Positions 35,798 through 48,046 of a stretch of 64,000 nucleotides of DNA are shown here, piece by piece. Source of the DNA: Lysobacteraceae bacterium NML93-0793 (GTDB taxonomy: Bacteria > Pseudomonadota > Gammaproteobacteria > Xanthomonadales > Xanthomonadaceae); assembly GCA_002324875.1 (NCBI GenBank), contig NTJG01000005.1:186001-250000 (forward strand). Reading direction: 5' to 3'. Positions within the stretch are counted from its first letter, which is position 1; the number at the start of each line of letters is the position of its first letter. Under the pieces are notes generated by a model. It saw only the letters and a program-made list of their open reading frames with translations. It searched no databases and had not been told where the DNA came from. The translations under genes and the position numbers were made by a program.

Positions 35798-38350
35798 TCA
35801 GTAACGCAAGCGCAGCGTCATGCCGTAGGTCCGCGGCGCGCCCAAGAACGCGTTGAACGACCCGGTCTGGATCGGCGCGTCGATGCCCACCTGCTTGTAC
35901 GTCTCGTCGGTCAGGTTCTGACCCCAGACCTCCAGCATCCAGCGCTGGTCCTGGCGGCCGAAGCCGAGCCGCGCATTGAGCAGCGTGTAGGCGTCCTGCA
36001 TCTTCTCGGGCTTGAGGTCCGAGCCGGTGTTGTACTCGGACATGTACTTTGCGCCGATGTTGAAGCGGCCCTGCAGATTGGCGCCGATGTCCCAGGCGTA
36101 CGTAGCCGAGGCATTGCCCGACCACTTCGGCGCGAAGCTCATCTGGCCGCCGGGCAGCAGCGGCAGGTCGGGCACGATGTCGTTGCCGTACTCGGTTTCC
36201 GCGTAGGTCAGACCGGCCTGCAGCATCAGGCCCGGCATCCGGGTCTGCCACAGCACTTCGGCGTCGACGCCCTGCGACGTGACCTTGGGAATCGAGCGCA
36301 CGACGAACGCGGTGCCGAGGAAGCTGTTGAGCTGGAAGTCCTCGTAGGTCTGATGGAACAGCGCCGCGTTGAGCAGCAGGTTGCCGTCGGCCCAGTTGGT
36401 CTTCAGACCCAGCTCGTAGCTGTCGACGAATTCGCCGTCGAACGCGGTGTCGTCCACCGGCGTGATGCCGACCTGCACGCGGTCGAGATTGAAGCCACCG
36501 GCCTTGTAGCCGCGCGATGCCGACACGTAGGTCATCACGTCGTCCGACCAGTCGTAGGCGACCTTCAGCGTGCCCGACCATTCCTTCTCGGTGCGCTCCT
36601 GATAGGTGCTGCGGCCGTTGTGCGCGATGTTGGCCCACGGCAGGCACATGAAGCCCGCGACCTGCGGTGCAATGGCCGGCACCAGGCCGGCCAGCAGCTG
36701 CTGCTGCAACGCCGGCGGCAGCGTGCCGAAGCCGTTGATGCGCTGCGCCAGTGCGCCGCCGACGCGCGCGGCCGGATTGGCCAGCGTGGCCGCGCAGCCC
36801 TGGGCACCGTTGGGATTGGCGAAATCCGACTGCAGGGTCTTCTTTTCGCGCGTGTAGCGCAGGCCCAGGGTGATATCCAGCGCATCCGTGGCGTGGAAGG
36901 TGTTGTTGGTGAAGATGGCCGCACTCTTGGCGTTCTGCTCGTAGCGATCCAGCGCGCCCTGTCCGGTGAAGTTGGTGCCGAACGGCCGGCCGCTGACCTG
37001 CGACAGGAACGTCGCCGGATTGGCGGTGTTGACCGTCAGGCCGCGCGGTGCGAGCTGGGCCGCGAGTGCAGGCAGCACCTGCGACGCCACGGCCGTCGAC
37101 AGGTAGGGCTCGTAGGCCGCACCGAAGTAGTACGAGTCGTTACGGCCGAGATCCTCGTCCGCATAGAACAGGCCCACCATCCAGTCGATGCGATCGCTGG
37201 AGCCGGTCAGGCGCAGTTCCTGGCTGAAGTTCTCGAACTTCACCAGCGAGCCGTCCGGGTTCGGCGGGCGATAGAGGATGTCGGCGGCGCTGTAGTCGAA
37301 GTCGATGCTGGTGATCGCCTCCCAGTCGCGGAACGCGGTGATCGAGGTCAGCACCGCATCGTTGGCCCACGGGGTGGTCCAGTTGAGTTCGGCCGACACG
37401 CCCTTGTCCTTGAGGTCCTGCTCGGTGGTGCGGTTGGCGTAGGCCAGGCGACGATCGAGATCGACGACCGGGATCACACCCTGCCCGCCCGGCGTCAGCG
37501 CATCGATGATCGGCGCCGTCGGGCCGCGCTGCGTGGTCACCGAGACGCAGCAGTTCTCTTCGCGGCTGGTGTAATCGGCGATGAAATTGATGTTGAGGTT
37601 GGACGTCGGCTCGAGCAGCAGCTGGCCGCGCAGCGAGTGGTAGTTCTGGTCGCCGTCGTCGCTCTCGCGGCGCGGACCGCCGCCCCGGGCCACGTCGTCG
37701 ACGCCGTCGCGCGAACGCTTGGTCGCGAAGATGCGGAACGCGGCGTTGTCGCTGAGCGCGTCGTTGTACGAACCCGATACCCCGACCAGGCCGTAGTTGC
37801 CGACCGTGACCTCGCCCTCCAGCGCCTGGGTGTAGCTCGGCCGCCGAGTGATCACGTTGATCACGCCGGCCGAGGTGTTCTTGCCGAACACCGTGCCCTG
37901 CGGGCCCTTGAGCACCTCGATGCGCTCCATCTCGCCGAGGTCGCCGAAGCCGACGCTGTTGCGTGCGCGGTAGACGCCGTCGATGACGATGCCCACCGAC
38001 GATTCCAGACCCGGGTTGTCACCCACCGTGCCGATGCCGCGGATGCGCGCGGTGGTCTGCGCGGCGGACTGGGTGCTGGTGACCGTCAGGCCGGGCACCA
38101 GCACCTGCATGTCCTTGATGTCCCGCACGCCGGTGTCCTGCAGCAGCTGCTCGGGCAGCACGTTGATGACGATCGGCACGTCCTGCAGCGCTTCTTCGCG
38201 CTTCTGGGCGGTGACCGTGATGCCGGCCAGCGTCGTCGGCCCTTCCTCGGCGGGCGGAACGGACTGCGCCAGCGCGGGCATGGCGGTGGAGGCGAGCGCG
38301 ACGACGACCGCGCGCGTGAGCAGACGACGCTGCAGATAACGTGAATCCAT
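35798..38350 (-). CDS. TonB-dependent outer-membrane receptor
   Basis: An 850-residue receptor with signal peptide (MPALAQ cleavage), a plug domain ([20 protein letters not shown] as TonB box region, then [19 protein letters not shown] and [17 protein letters not shown]), and a 22-stranded barrel ending in LRLRY. The plug sequence is that of the large group of receptors labelled for iron or vitamin B12-like or plant-compound uptake; the ligand cannot be given. No tonB, regulator or substrate-specific enzymes are adjacent. A 270-base gap separates it from mutS. Confidence 0.93.
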   Translation of the reverse strand: MDSRYLQRRLLTRAVVVALASTAMPALAQSVPPAEEGPTTLAGITVTAQKREEALQDVPIVINVLPEQLLQDTGVRDIKDMQVLVPGLTVTSTQSAAQTTARIRGIGTVGDNPGLESSVGIVIDGVYRARNSVGFGDLGEMERIEVLKGPQGTVFGKNTSAGVINVITRRPSYTQALEGEVTVGNYGLVGVSGSYNDALSDNAAFRIFATKRSRDGVDDVARGGGPRRESDDGDQNYHSLRGQLLLEPTSNLNINFIADYTSREENCCVSVTTQRGPTAPIIDALTPGGQGVIPVVDLDRRLAYANRTTEQDLKDKGVSAELNWTTPWANDAVLTSITAFRDWEAITSIDFDYSAADILYRPPNPDGSLVKFENFSQELRLTGSSDRIDWMVGLFYADEDLGRNDSYYFGAAYEPYLSTAVASQVLPALAAQLAPRGLTVNTANPATFLSQVSGRPFGTNFTGQGALDRYEQNAKSAAIFTNNTFHATDALDITLGLRYTREKKTLQSDFANPNGAQGCAATLANPAARVGGALAQRINGFGTLPPALQQQLLAGLVPAIAPQVAGFMCLPWANIAHNGRSTYQERTEKEWSGTLKVAYDWSDDVMTYVSASRGYKAGGFNLDRVQVGITPVDDTAFDGEFVDSYELGLKTNWADGNLLLNAALFHQTYEDFQLNSFLGTAFVVRSIPKVTSQGVDAEVLWQTRMPGLMLQAGLTYAETEYGNDIVPDLPLLPGGQMSFAPKWSGNASATYAWDIGANLQGRFNIGAKYMSEYNTGSDLKPEKMQDAYTLLNARLGFGRQDQRWMLEVWGQNLTDETYKQVGIDAPIQTGSFNAFLGAPRTYGMTLRLRY

Positions 38351-38620
38351 GAAAGATGTCCCCCGAATGCGTTGTGTGTGGTTCCGGAACGCCCGCGCCG
38401 CAGCGGCATTGCGCCACTGCGGATTCCCCGCCTCCGGTCCTGCGTGGGGGACACGACCGGAAGGCCGACAATCGCTTGTCTTGACGGAAACCTAACACAG
38501 TTCCGGACGGCTGCGTACGGCGTCCTCGGACGGCGGAATGACCGGGTTCGCGGGGGCCCCGGGGGCATCGGACATGCGCCCTTTCGGGCAGAATGGCGGG
38601 CCGGCCGCACGAGCGATTTG
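38351..38620. other. Divergent intergenic region (receptor / mutS)
   Basis: 270 bases between the TonB-dependent receptor and mutS, which are transcribed apart. It must contain promoters of both, but I see no strong consensus, Fur-box-like palindrome or repeat. A TTGACG is present at 38481-38486 without a matching -10. Confidence 0.5.
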
Positions 38621-41221
38621 ATGTCCGCACCGCAGCACACGCCCCTGATGCAGCAGTTCTTCGCCGCCAAGGCCGACCACCCCGATGTGCTGCTGTTCTT
38701 CCGCATGGGTGACTTCTACGAGCTGTTCTACGACGACGCCCGCAAGGCGGCGCGGCTGCTCGACATCACGCTCACCCAGCGTGGCAATTCCGCCGGCGCG
38801 CCGATCCCGATGGCGGGCGTGCCGCACCATGCGTCCGAGGGCTATCTGGCGCGCCTGGTCGCGCTGGGCGAGTCGGTGGCGATTTGCGAACAGATCGGCG
38901 ATCCGGCCGCGAGCAAGGGCCTGGTCGAGCGCAAGGTGGTGCGCATCGTCACCCCCGGCACCGTCACCGACGAAGCCCTGCTGCAGGAACGCCGCGACAC
39001 CCTGCTGATGGCGGTCGCACGCAACCGCGCAGGCCGGTACGGACTCGCCTGGGCGGATCTCGCCGGCGGACGCTTCCTGGTCTGCGAATGCGCGAACGAA
39101 GACATGCTGGAGGCGGAGATCGCGCGGCTCGATCCGGCCGAACTGCTGGTGCCCGACGAGGACGGCTGGCCGGGATTTCTGGCCGAGCGCACCGGGGCGC
39201 GGCGGCGGCCGCCGTGGCTGTTCGACGCCGACTCCGGCCGTCGCCAGCTGCTTCAGTTCTTCGGCCTGCACGATCTCACCGGCTTCGGCATCGACGACAA
39301 GCCGCTGGCGATCGCCTCGGCAGGTGCGCTGCTGGGCTATGTCGAAGAAACCCAGAAGCAGCGCCTGCCGCATCTGACCTCGATCGCGGTGGAAAGCGGC
39401 GACGGCGCGATCGCAATGAATGCCGCCACGCGCCGGCATCTCGAACTCGACACCCGCGTCGACGGCGATACCCGGCACACCCTGCTCGGCGTGCTCGATT
39501 CCACCGTCACGCCGATGGGCGGGCGGCTGCTGCGCCGCTGGCTGCATCGGCCGCTGCGCGACCGCGACGTGCTCGAACAGCGGCTGCATGCGGTGCAGAC
39601 ACTGATCGACGCGAACGCCGACGCCGACCTGCGCGAGCGCTTCCGCGCGCTGGGCGATCTGGAGCGCGTATTGACCCGCATCGCGCTGCGCTCGGCGCGG
39701 CCGCGCGACCTGTCCACGTTGCGCGATGGCCTGGCCCTGCTGCCGGACGTGCGCGGCGTGCTGGCTCCGCTCGACTCGCCCCGCCTGCGCGCGTTGCACG
39801 AGGCGCTCGGCGAGCACGCGGCCGAAGCGCATCTGCTGGCCTCGGCGCTGGTCGAGCAACCGCCGGTCCTGGCACGCGACGGCGGCGTCTTCGCCGACGG
39901 CCACGACGCCGAACTGGCCGAACTGCGGCGCCTGAGCACGCATGCCGACCAGTTCCTGGTCAACCTCGAAACACGCGAACGCGAGGCCAGCGGCATTCCC
40001 ACGCTGAAGGTCGGCTACAACCGTGTCCACGGCTATTACATCGAAGTCTCGAAAGCGCATTCGGCGAAGGCACCCGCGCACTACACCCGCCGGCAGACGC
40101 TGACCAACGCCGAGCGCTACATCACCGAGGAACTCAAGACATTCGAAGACAAGGTGCTCTCGGCCCGCGAACGCGCCCTCGCCCGCGAGCGCCTGCTCTA
40201 CGAACAGCTGCTCGACACGCTGGGCGAACGGCTCGAGGCGCTGAAGCACTGCGCGGGCGCGCTGAGCGAGCTCGACGTGCTGGCCTGCTTCGCCGAACGC
40301 GCGCAGGCGCTGGACTGGTCGCGCCCGCAACTCGACGACGCGCCCGGCATCCGCATCGAGCGCGGCCGGCACCCCGTGGTCGAAGCAGTGCGCCGCGAGC
40401 CGTTCGAACCCAACGATCTGGTGCTCGGTGACGGCGACGCCTTCGACGCGCGCCGCATGCTGGTGATCACCGGCCCGAACATGGGCGGCAAGAGCACCTA
40501 CATGCGCCAGAACGCGCTGATCGTGCTGCTTGCGCACATCGGCAGTTTCGTGCCGGCCGCGCGCGCGGTGATCGGCCCGATCGACCGCATTCTCACCCGC
40601 ATCGGCGCCGGCGACGATCTGGCCAAGGGCCAGTCGACCTTCATGGTCGAGATGGCCGAGACCAGCTACATCCTCCACCACGCCACCGACTGCTCACTGG
40701 TGCTGATGGACGAGATCGGCCGTGGCACCTCGACCTACGACGGCCTGGCGCTGGCCGATGCCTGCGCGCGGCATCTGGCGGCCAGCAACCGCAGCTACAC
40801 CCTGTTCGCCACGCACTACTTCGAACTCACCGCGCTCGCGCAGCCGGGCAGCGGCATCGCCAACGTGCATCTGGACGCCGTGGAGCACCGCGATCGCAGC
40901 GGTGGCGAGACGCTGGTGTTCATGCATGCGGTCAAGGCCGGGCCGGCCGATCGCAGCTTCGGCCTGCAGGTGGCCGCACTGGCCGGTCTTCCGAAAGCGG
41001 TCGTCCGCGATGCCCGCGCACGGCTGGCCGAACTCGAGCAGCGTCGTCACGACGGCACCGGCGCGGCGCCGATCTCGTCCGAATCACTCGACGCGCCGCA
41101 GCAGATCGGATTGTTCGCCCCGACGTCGGCCGCGCTCGAAGCACTTTCGGGGCTGGATCCCGACGAGCTGACCCCGAAGCAGGCGCTCGAAGCGCTGTAC
41201 CGCCTGCGCGCACTGCTCTGA
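38621..41221 (+). CDS. mutS: DNA mismatch repair protein MutS
   Basis: An 866-residue MutS. The mismatch-probing FYE motif is at 32-34 (RMGDFYELF). Connector, core and clamp domains follow, and the ATPase domain has [13 protein letters not shown], the Walker B block [16 protein letters not shown], and FATHYFELT. The C-terminal ends in [18 protein letters not shown], the dimerisation/tetramer-promoting tail. The ATG at 38621 gives the usual [17 protein letters not shown] start. It binds mismatches and recruits MutL. Confidence 0.98.
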   Translation: MSAPQHTPLMQQFFAAKADHPDVLLFFRMGDFYELFYDDARKAARLLDITLTQRGNSAGAPIPMAGVPHHASEGYLARLVALGESVAICEQIGDPAASKGLVERKVVRIVTPGTVTDEALLQERRDTLLMAVARNRAGRYGLAWADLAGGRFLVCECANEDMLEAEIARLDPAELLVPDEDGWPGFLAERTGARRRPPWLFDADSGRRQLLQFFGLHDLTGFGIDDKPLAIASAGALLGYVEETQKQRLPHLTSIAVESGDGAIAMNAATRRHLELDTRVDGDTRHTLLGVLDSTVTPMGGRLLRRWLHRPLRDRDVLEQRLHAVQTLIDANADADLRERFRALGDLERVLTRIALRSARPRDLSTLRDGLALLPDVRGVLAPLDSPRLRALHEALGEHAAEAHLLASALVEQPPVLARDGGVFADGHDAELAELRRLSTHADQFLVNLETREREASGIPTLKVGYNRVHGYYIEVSKAHSAKAPAHYTRRQTLTNAERYITEELKTFEDKVLSARERALARERLLYEQLLDTLGERLEALKHCAGALSELDVLACFAERAQALDWSRPQLDDAPGIRIERGRHPVVEAVRREPFEPNDLVLGDGDAFDARRMLVITGPNMGGKSTYMRQNALIVLLAHIGSFVPAARAVIGPIDRILTRIGAGDDLAKGQSTFMVEMAETSYILHHATDCSLVLMDEIGRGTSTYDGLALADACARHLAASNRSYTLFATHYFELTALAQPGSGIANVHLDAVEHRDRSGGETLVFMHAVKAGPADRSFGLQVAALAGLPKAVVRDARARLAELEQRRHDGTGAAPISSESLDAPQQIGLFAPTSAALEALSGLDPDELTPKQALEALYRLRALL

Positions 41222-41238
41222 TCGGTTGCGCGCCGCCG

Positions 41239-41271
41239 ATAGCAGGGGGCTATTGGATAGGCGCGAACAAT
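41239..41271 (+). promoter_or_regulatory. OxyR-like operator upstream of katG
   Basis: ATAG-n7-CTAT (41239-41253) is followed by ATAG-n7-CAAT (41257-41271). Four such quarter-sites are the known OxyR pattern, although the middle spacer here is 3 bases rather than 7. A possible -35 (TTCACG near 41276) and -10 (TACTCT, 41300-41305) lie just downstream, as expected for OxyR activation of katG. This is inference from pattern only. Confidence 0.45.
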
Positions 41272-41292
41272 CGATTTCACGCGCAGCCATGA

Positions 41293-43710
<2,418 letters not shown>

Positions 43711-44015
43711 GTGCCGCGCGGCATCGCCTTCCGGGCGATGCATCCCACTGGACGCCGATGCACTGCATCGGCGTTCGCGTGTGTGGCCCGCGCGCGCCGC
43801 CGGATGCGCTGCAGGACGGCCACCGCGCTTGCGACCCGGACGCGGACATCCCTCGCCGATCGCGCCTGAAGACCGATACGAGCCGCACGCGGTGCGTGTC
43901 GCGTCGCTCGCGGCTTGCCCCGGTCCGCACGCAGCGCGATCGTGTCCGCGGTCGTGATCCCGTCGCGCCGCCGCCCTACACTCGACGGCCGACTTCCCGA
44001 AGGGCGCCACCGCCG
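43711..44015. other. Gap between katG and the SDR gene, with two hairpins
   Basis: About 305 bases without a supported gene. The first 64 bases contain two stem-loops: 43721-43741 (8-bp stem, GCATCGCC arm) and 43752-43774 (10-bp stem ACGCCGATGC with a 3-base loop). They likely terminate or stabilise the katG transcript. The remainder, which must hold the SDR promoter, shows no strong motif. Confidence 0.55.
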
Positions 44016-44963
44016 ATGCTGATCGACACCCGCAGGCGCCGCCTGCTCCAGGCCGGCACGCTGGCCGCACTCGCGAGCGCCCTGCCCGGCTTCGCACGCA
44101 TGCCTGCGCTGGATGCGAACACGACCGCCGAAGAGGCGACCGCGGGCCTCGACCTCCGGGGCCGCACGATCGTCGTGACCGGCTGCACCTCGGGCATCGG
44201 CCAGGAAACGATGCGCGTGCTGGCACTGCGCGGCGCGCATGTGATCGGCACGGCGCGATCCCGCGCTTCCGGCGAGGCCGCCTGCAATGCCGTGAAGGGC
44301 CGCGCGACGCCGGTGGTGCTGGATCTGGCGGATTTCGACACGGTCGTCACCGCGAGCACTGCCATCCGCGCGCTGGACGTGCCGGTCGACGCGCTCGTGT
44401 GCAACGCCGGCGTGGTGCTGGACGGTCTCGAGCAGGTGCGCGGCCTCGAAAAGACCTTCGTCGTAAACCATCTCGGCCATTACCTGCTGGTACGGCGCCT
44501 GCTCGATCGCGTGATCGCGGCGCCACAGGGCCGCGTGATCGTGCTCGGCAGCGGCGATGCGCGCAATGCGCCGCCGGGCGGCATCCAGTTCGCCGATCTG
44601 TCGGGCGCGAGCTGGGAGGCGCGCTACGCACACTCGAAGCTGGCGAACGGCCTGTTCTCGCTCGAACTGTCGCGCCGGCTCGCCACCACGCGCGCCACCT
44701 CCAACTGCGTTTCACCCGGCCATACGCGCAGCCACATCCTGCGCAACGTGGGCAACCGCTACCGCAGCGACGCACGCAGCGTGCAACAGGGCGCGGCGAC
44801 GCCGTGCTGGCTGGCGGCGGCGCCCGCCGCCGCGGGCTTCAACGGCGGCTTCTACCGGGACTTCGCACCGGCCGAACAGAGTACGCTCGAGCGCGACACC
44901 GCCATGGCCGCACGGCTATGGACGGTGTCCGAGTCGCTGGTGCGCGACTGGCTACCGGCCTGA
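44016..44963 (+). CDS. Short-chain dehydrogenase/reductase with Tat-like leader
   Basis: A 315-residue SDR. The nucleotide-binding TGCTSGIG glycine motif, CNAGV, and the YAHSK catalytic Tyr-Lys pair are all present, plus a likely Ser partner (GSGDAR region). Uncommonly, the first 27 residues (MLIDTRRRRLLQAGTLAALASA...) have an Arg-rich start followed by a hydrophobic stretch, like a twin-arginine signal. ATG 44016 has only a moderate upstream site. Substrate unknown; export is inference. Confidence 0.85.
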   Translation: MLIDTRRRRLLQAGTLAALASALPGFARMPALDANTTAEEATAGLDLRGRTIVVTGCTSGIGQETMRVLALRGAHVIGTARSRASGEAACNAVKGRATPVVLDLADFDTVVTASTAIRALDVPVDALVCNAGVVLDGLEQVRGLEKTFVVNHLGHYLLVRRLLDRVIAAPQGRVIVLGSGDARNAPPGGIQFADLSGASWEARYAHSKLANGLFSLELSRRLATTRATSNCVSPGHTRSHILRNVGNRYRSDARSVQQGAATPCWLAAAPAAAGFNGGFYRDFAPAEQSTLERDTAMAARLWTVSESLVRDWLPA

Positions 44964-44970
44964 TCCCGCC

Positions 44971-45369
44971 TCACAACGCGTCGATGTCACCGAGCGCGCG
45001 GATCAGCTTCCGCGCGCGCTTGTCGGGCTTGTGCTCCGGCGCCCGATAGCCCGCACGCGCAGCGCGCGCTTCCGCAAGCCGCGCCAGGCGCGCCGTGCGC
45101 GAGGCCTCGGTTTCGCTGTACAGCGTCTGCGCCACGCTGGCGGGGCCGCGCGTGTCCGACAGTCCGGCCACCGCGATCTCGAAGATCTCCTCACCGCGTG
45201 CCACACGCAGGGCATCGCCGATGCGGACCGCACGTGCCGGCTTCGCCCGCTGGCCGCCGACATCCACTTTGCCGGTTTCGATCGCCTGCCTGGCCAGCGC
45301 GCGGGTCTTGAAAAAGCGTGCCGCCCAGAGCCAGAGATCGAGACGGACGGTGGCGAGAGGTTCGGTCAT
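44971..45369 (-). CDS. hslR: S4-domain heat-shock protein Hsp15
   Basis: A 132-residue Hsp15-like protein with an N-terminal S4 RNA-binding domain (VRLDLWLWAARFFKTRALARQ and IETGKVDVGGQRAKPARAV) and a basic C-terminal tail (GYRAPEHKPDKRARKLIRA). Hsp15 binds stalled 50S subunits with peptidyl-tRNA. It ends 7 bases from the convergent SDR gene. Repeats upstream of its start are noted separately. Confidence 0.93.
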   Translation of the reverse strand: MTEPLATVRLDLWLWAARFFKTRALARQAIETGKVDVGGQRAKPARAVRIGDALRVARGEEIFEIAVAGLSDTRGPASVAQTLYSETEASRTARLARLAEARAARAGYRAPEHKPDKRARKLIRALGDIDAL

Positions 45370-45644
45370 GGGGTTCTGTGCCGCACGGCATGGGAGTGAC
45401 GGTGGTGACGCACGGCATGGCCCATGCGTGCGACTGCAACCTGTTCGGCATCGTAGCTGCCGCCGGGTGCGGGCCGCCCAGCGGCGCGTCTCGGTGCGGG
45501 ACGCATGCGATGCCCGAAACATGGGCCTGCCCTTCGTCCGTGCAGCCGCCCACAGTCAGGGGAAACACACTTGGCGCCGCACTGCGCAAGCCCAAACGCA
45601 AACGGCCGCCTTGCGGCGGCCGTCGTGTGCATCGAACGCAGCGA
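45370..45644. other. Gap between hslR and rplS with terminator and repeats
   Basis: 275 bases. It has the rplS terminator at 45601-45623 and, near hslR, a 12-base direct repeat CGCACGGCATGG (45382-45393 and 45409-45420), the second copy also forming an imperfect palindrome with 45421-45432. No gene is seen. Confidence 0.55.
45600..45623 (-). terminator. Rho-independent terminator after rplS
   Basis: A 9-bp stem ACGGCCGCC/GGCGGCCGT (45602-45610 with 45615-45623) with a TTGC/GCAA loop, followed on the minus strand by TTGCGTTTG. It lies 21 bases past the rplS stop and ends the rpsP-rimM-trmD-rplS unit. Confidence 0.78.
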
Positions 45645-46115
45645 TTACTCGCCGGTAGCCGCCGACTTCGCAGCCGCGGCCGCTTCGCTCTTGGCAGCGG
45701 CGTCGGCAGCGCGGTCTGCGCGTGCCTTTTCGTTCTTCGCCTTCGCACCGGCCGACAGATCTTCCTTGATGCGGGCCTTCTTGCCTTCCAGGCCACGCAG
45801 GTAGTACAGCTTGCCGGCGCGGACCTTGCCGCGGCGCTTGACTTCGACCGACTCGATCGTCGCGCTGTGGCTCTGGAACACGCGCTCGACGCCGAAGCCG
45901 TGCGAGATCTTGCGCACGGTGAACGCGGAATTGAGGCCGGCATTCTTCTTGCCGATGACCACGCCCTCGTAGGCCTGAACGCGCTCGCGGTTGCCTTCCT
46001 TGACCTTGACGTTGACGACGACGGTGTCGCCGGTGCCGAAGTCAGGGAGCTGGCGCGAGGCCTGGGCGCTTTCGAAGTCCTGCAGCAGGGTATTCAGGGA
46101 GGGCTTGGTGGTCAT
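45645..46115 (-). CDS. rplS: 50S ribosomal protein L19
   Basis: A 156-residue L19. The conserved [60 protein letters not shown] pattern occupies residues 24-85 and continues to the [15 protein letters not shown] end. An extra Ala/Lys-rich tail of about 40 residues is present, as in xanthomonads. L19 sits at the 30S-50S interface. ATG 46115 is the normal start. Confidence 0.97.
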   Translation of the reverse strand: MTTKPSLNTLLQDFESAQASRQLPDFGTGDTVVVNVKVKEGNRERVQAYEGVVIGKKNAGLNSAFTVRKISHGFGVERVFQSHSATIESVEVKRRGKVRAGKLYYLRGLEGKKARIKEDLSAGAKAKNEKARADRAADAAAKSEAAAAAKSAATGE

Positions 46116-46212
46116 GGTCTTTGCCTGTTGGTGTCGTTGTAGGCGTGGTGCACGTGGACGCACGCTCTGGCTCGGCGAGCTCTTCGGCTCGGGTGAAACG
46201 GGTTAGCCGCGC

Positions 46213-46218
46213 ATTATA
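46213..46218 (-). promoter_or_regulatory. TATAAT -10 box between trmD and rplS
   Basis: A perfect TATAAT on the minus strand lies 98 bases upstream of the rplS start, in the 144-base trmD-rplS gap. A possible -35 (CTGGCA near 46238-46243) is at a 19-base spacing. It would let rplS be transcribed independently of trmD. Confidence 0.4.
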
Positions 46219-46259
46219 GCCGCAGCGATCCGGCGAATGCCAGCACCTGCCGGGGCTGG

Positions 46260-47081
46260 TCAGGCGGCCGGAGGCTCGCCCGGATCGGCGTGGTTCGCCG
46301 ACCGCCAGTCGGCCAGCAACCGGCGGTCCGCCTTGCCGAGCGCTGATTCGTCGATCAGATCCGGACGCCGCTCCAGCGTGCGCACCAGCGACTGCTGACG
46401 CCGCCACTTCGCGATTTCGGCGTGGTTGCCCGACAGCAGCACCCCGGGCACCTGACCAAGCGCGTGCGACACGGGCCGGGTGTAGTGCGGGCAGTCGAGC
46501 AGGCCGTCGCCCTCGAAGCTGTCCTGTACGGCCGATTCCGCATCGCCGAGCGCGCCGTCCTGCAGCCGCGCGACGGCGTCCAGCACAACCGCCGCGGCCA
46601 GCTCGCCGCCCGAGAGCACGTAATCGCCGATCGACAGCTCCTCGTCCACCTCGGCCTGCAGCAAGCGCTCGTCGACGCCCTCGTAGCGGCCGCACAGCAG
46701 GATCAGCCGAGGCAACGCGGCGAGTTCGCGCACCTTGGCCTGGGTCAGGCGCTGCCCCTGCGGACTCATGTAGATCACCCGCGCAGGCGCCGGATCGGCC
46801 GCACGCGCGGCGGCGAGCGTCGCGCGCAGCGGATCGATCAGCATCACCATGCCCGGGCCGCCGCCGAACGGGCGATCGTCGACCCGGCGGTAGTTGCCAT
46901 CGGCGTAATCGCGCGGATTCCAGGCCTGCAGCGCCACCAGCCCGCGCTCGCGTGCGCGGCCCACGACACCGACATCAGCCGCCTGAGTGATGAAGTCGGG
47001 AAACAGGCTGACGACGTCGAAACGGATCGGGCCGGGATTCGGAATTCGGGATTGGGGATTCGGCAATACGTCCGACCTCAT
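46260..47081 (-). CDS. trmD: tRNA (guanosine(37)-N1)-methyltransferase
   Basis: A 273-residue SPOUT methyltransferase making m1G37. [36 protein letters not shown] (knot/AdoMet site) and [14 protein letters not shown] are complete. The family normally begins right at the DVVSLFP segment; here ATG 47081 adds about 17 residues ([17 protein letters not shown]) read through an inverted-repeat element. GGAG lies 8 bases upstream of ATG 47081 in the element's spacer edge. No ATG or GTG closer to the conserved start is in frame. Confidence 0.95.
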   Translation of the reverse strand: MRSDVLPNPQSRIPNPGPIRFDVVSLFPDFITQAADVGVVGRARERGLVALQAWNPRDYADGNYRRVDDRPFGGGPGMVMLIDPLRATLAAARAADPAPARVIYMSPQGQRLTQAKVRELAALPRLILLCGRYEGVDERLLQAEVDEELSIGDYVLSGGELAAAVVLDAVARLQDGALGDAESAVQDSFEGDGLLDCPHYTRPVSHALGQVPGVLLSGNHAEIAKWRRQQSLVRTLERRPDLIDESALGKADRRLLADWRSANHADPGEPPAA

Positions 47082-47124
47082 GACTGCTTCTCCAAATCCC
47101 GAATCCCCAATCCCCACTCCCGGG
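47033..47124. repeat. Inverted-repeat element between rimM and trmD
   Basis: Arms made of GGGATTCGG-type units occur at 47033-47064 and inverted at 47092-47124; 16 bases are an exact inverted match (47048-47063 and 47099-47114). The 35-base spacer contains the trmD ATG. Such GGGATTGGGGATTC repeats are characteristic of intergenic spots in Xanthomonadaceae. The right arm ends 5 bases from the rimM stop codon. Confidence 0.75.
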
Positions 47125-47128
47125 CTTC

Positions 47129-47656
47129 TCAGAACTCCGGATCCCAGTCCACCGTCACCAGTCCCGCATCGAAATCGATCGAGACGATGTAGTCCGGCAG
47201 CACGAAGGGAATCATGCGCTCGCGGTCACCGTGCGCGACCAGCACGTCGTTGGCGCCGGTCGAGAACAGGTGCGAGACCACACCGAAATCGGCGCCCTCG
47301 ACGTTGCGCACGCGTAGGCCTTCGAGATCCACCCAGTAGTACTCGCCGGGTTTCGGCGGCGGCAGTGCCTCGCGCGGCACGAAGACATCGAGTCCCCGCG
47401 CGGCCTCGGCCGCATCGCGATCGTCGATGCCCGGCAATGTGGCGACGACACCCTTCGGCGTTTCACGCCCTTTCGCGCCTTCGCATTCGCGCTCGACACC
47501 GCGCGCATCGCGCAGCACCCAGGGCTGGTAACGGAAGATCGCGTTGCGCGGCTCGGTGAAGGATTCGAGCTTCACTTCGCCACGCACGCCGAACGCGCCA
47601 TGGACCTTCCCCACCTGGATCATCCGGCGGGGGGGCTGGCGCGTCGGGTCGTTCAT
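47129..47656 (-). CDS. rimM: Ribosome maturation factor RimM
   Basis: A 175-residue protein with the RimM N-terminal barrel ([25 protein letters not shown]) and C-terminal PRC-barrel ([26 protein letters not shown]). It acts in 16S 3' domain assembly. It lies between rpsP and trmD, as is universal in this operon. ATG 47656 is chosen over a GTG six bases upstream. Confidence 0.96.
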   Translation of the reverse strand: MNDPTRQPPRRMIQVGKVHGAFGVRGEVKLESFTEPRNAIFRYQPWVLRDARGVERECEGAKGRETPKGVVATLPGIDDRDAAEAARGLDVFVPREALPPPKPGEYYWVDLEGLRVRNVEGADFGVVSHLFSTGANDVLVAHGDRERMIPFVLPDYIVSIDFDAGLVTVDWDPEF

Positions 47657-47693
47657 GAGCACAGCGGCCGCGCGCGAAGGCGCGGCCCGGGGG

Positions 47694-47954
47694 TCAGGCG
47701 GCGGTGGCCGCAGCCTTGCCCGCTTCCTTGTACAGGCCGCGGACCTTGTCGGTCATCTGCGCACCGTTCTTGACCCAATGGTCGACGCGGGCGGTGTCGA
47801 GCACCACGCGCTGCTCGCCACCGGTGGCGACGGGGTTGTAGTAACCCACGCGCTCGATGTTGCGGCCGTCGCGCGCGCTGCGCGAGTCGGTCACGATGAT
47901 GTGGTAGAACGGACGCTTCTTGGCGCCGCCGCGCGTCAGACGGATCTTGACCAT
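47694..47954 (-). CDS. rpsP: 30S ribosomal protein S16
   Basis: An 86-residue S16: [21 protein letters not shown] at the start, followed by [26 protein letters not shown] lies 8 bases upstream of ATG 47954. It heads the rpsP-rimM-trmD-rplS operon. Confidence 0.98.
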   Translation of the reverse strand: MVKIRLTRGGAKKRPFYHIIVTDSRSARDGRNIERVGYYNPVATGGEQRVVLDTARVDHWVKNGAQMTDKVRGLYKEAGKAAATAA

Positions 47955-48005
47955 TGCTTTGCTTCCTGTGTTGCCCAGTCGCCAGGGTGGCGAGGTAAGC
48001 CGGCG

Positions 48006-48036
48006 ATTATAGCGGAAATCCCCATCCGCTCGGCAA
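48006..48036 (-). promoter_or_regulatory. Promoter candidate for the rpsP operon
   Basis: On the minus strand TATAAT (48006-48011) lies 52 bases before rpsP with TTGCCG (48031-48036) upstream at a 19-base spacing. The -10 is perfect; the -35 is fair. Confidence 0.5.
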
Positions 48037-48046
48037 GCGGGGCCGC

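Noticed and set aside
35672-38344. An 890-codon plus-strand frame opposite the TonB-dependent receptor
   Set aside because: Same reasoning: it lies entirely antisense to a certain receptor gene, with no ribosome binding site or domain.
38351-38620. A Fur box or TonB-receptor regulator site
   Set aside because: No palindromic GATAAT-type 19-mer was visible.
38492-40681. A 729-codon minus-strand frame opposite mutS
   Set aside because: Antisense shadow of mutS with Gln/His/Arg-rich composition.
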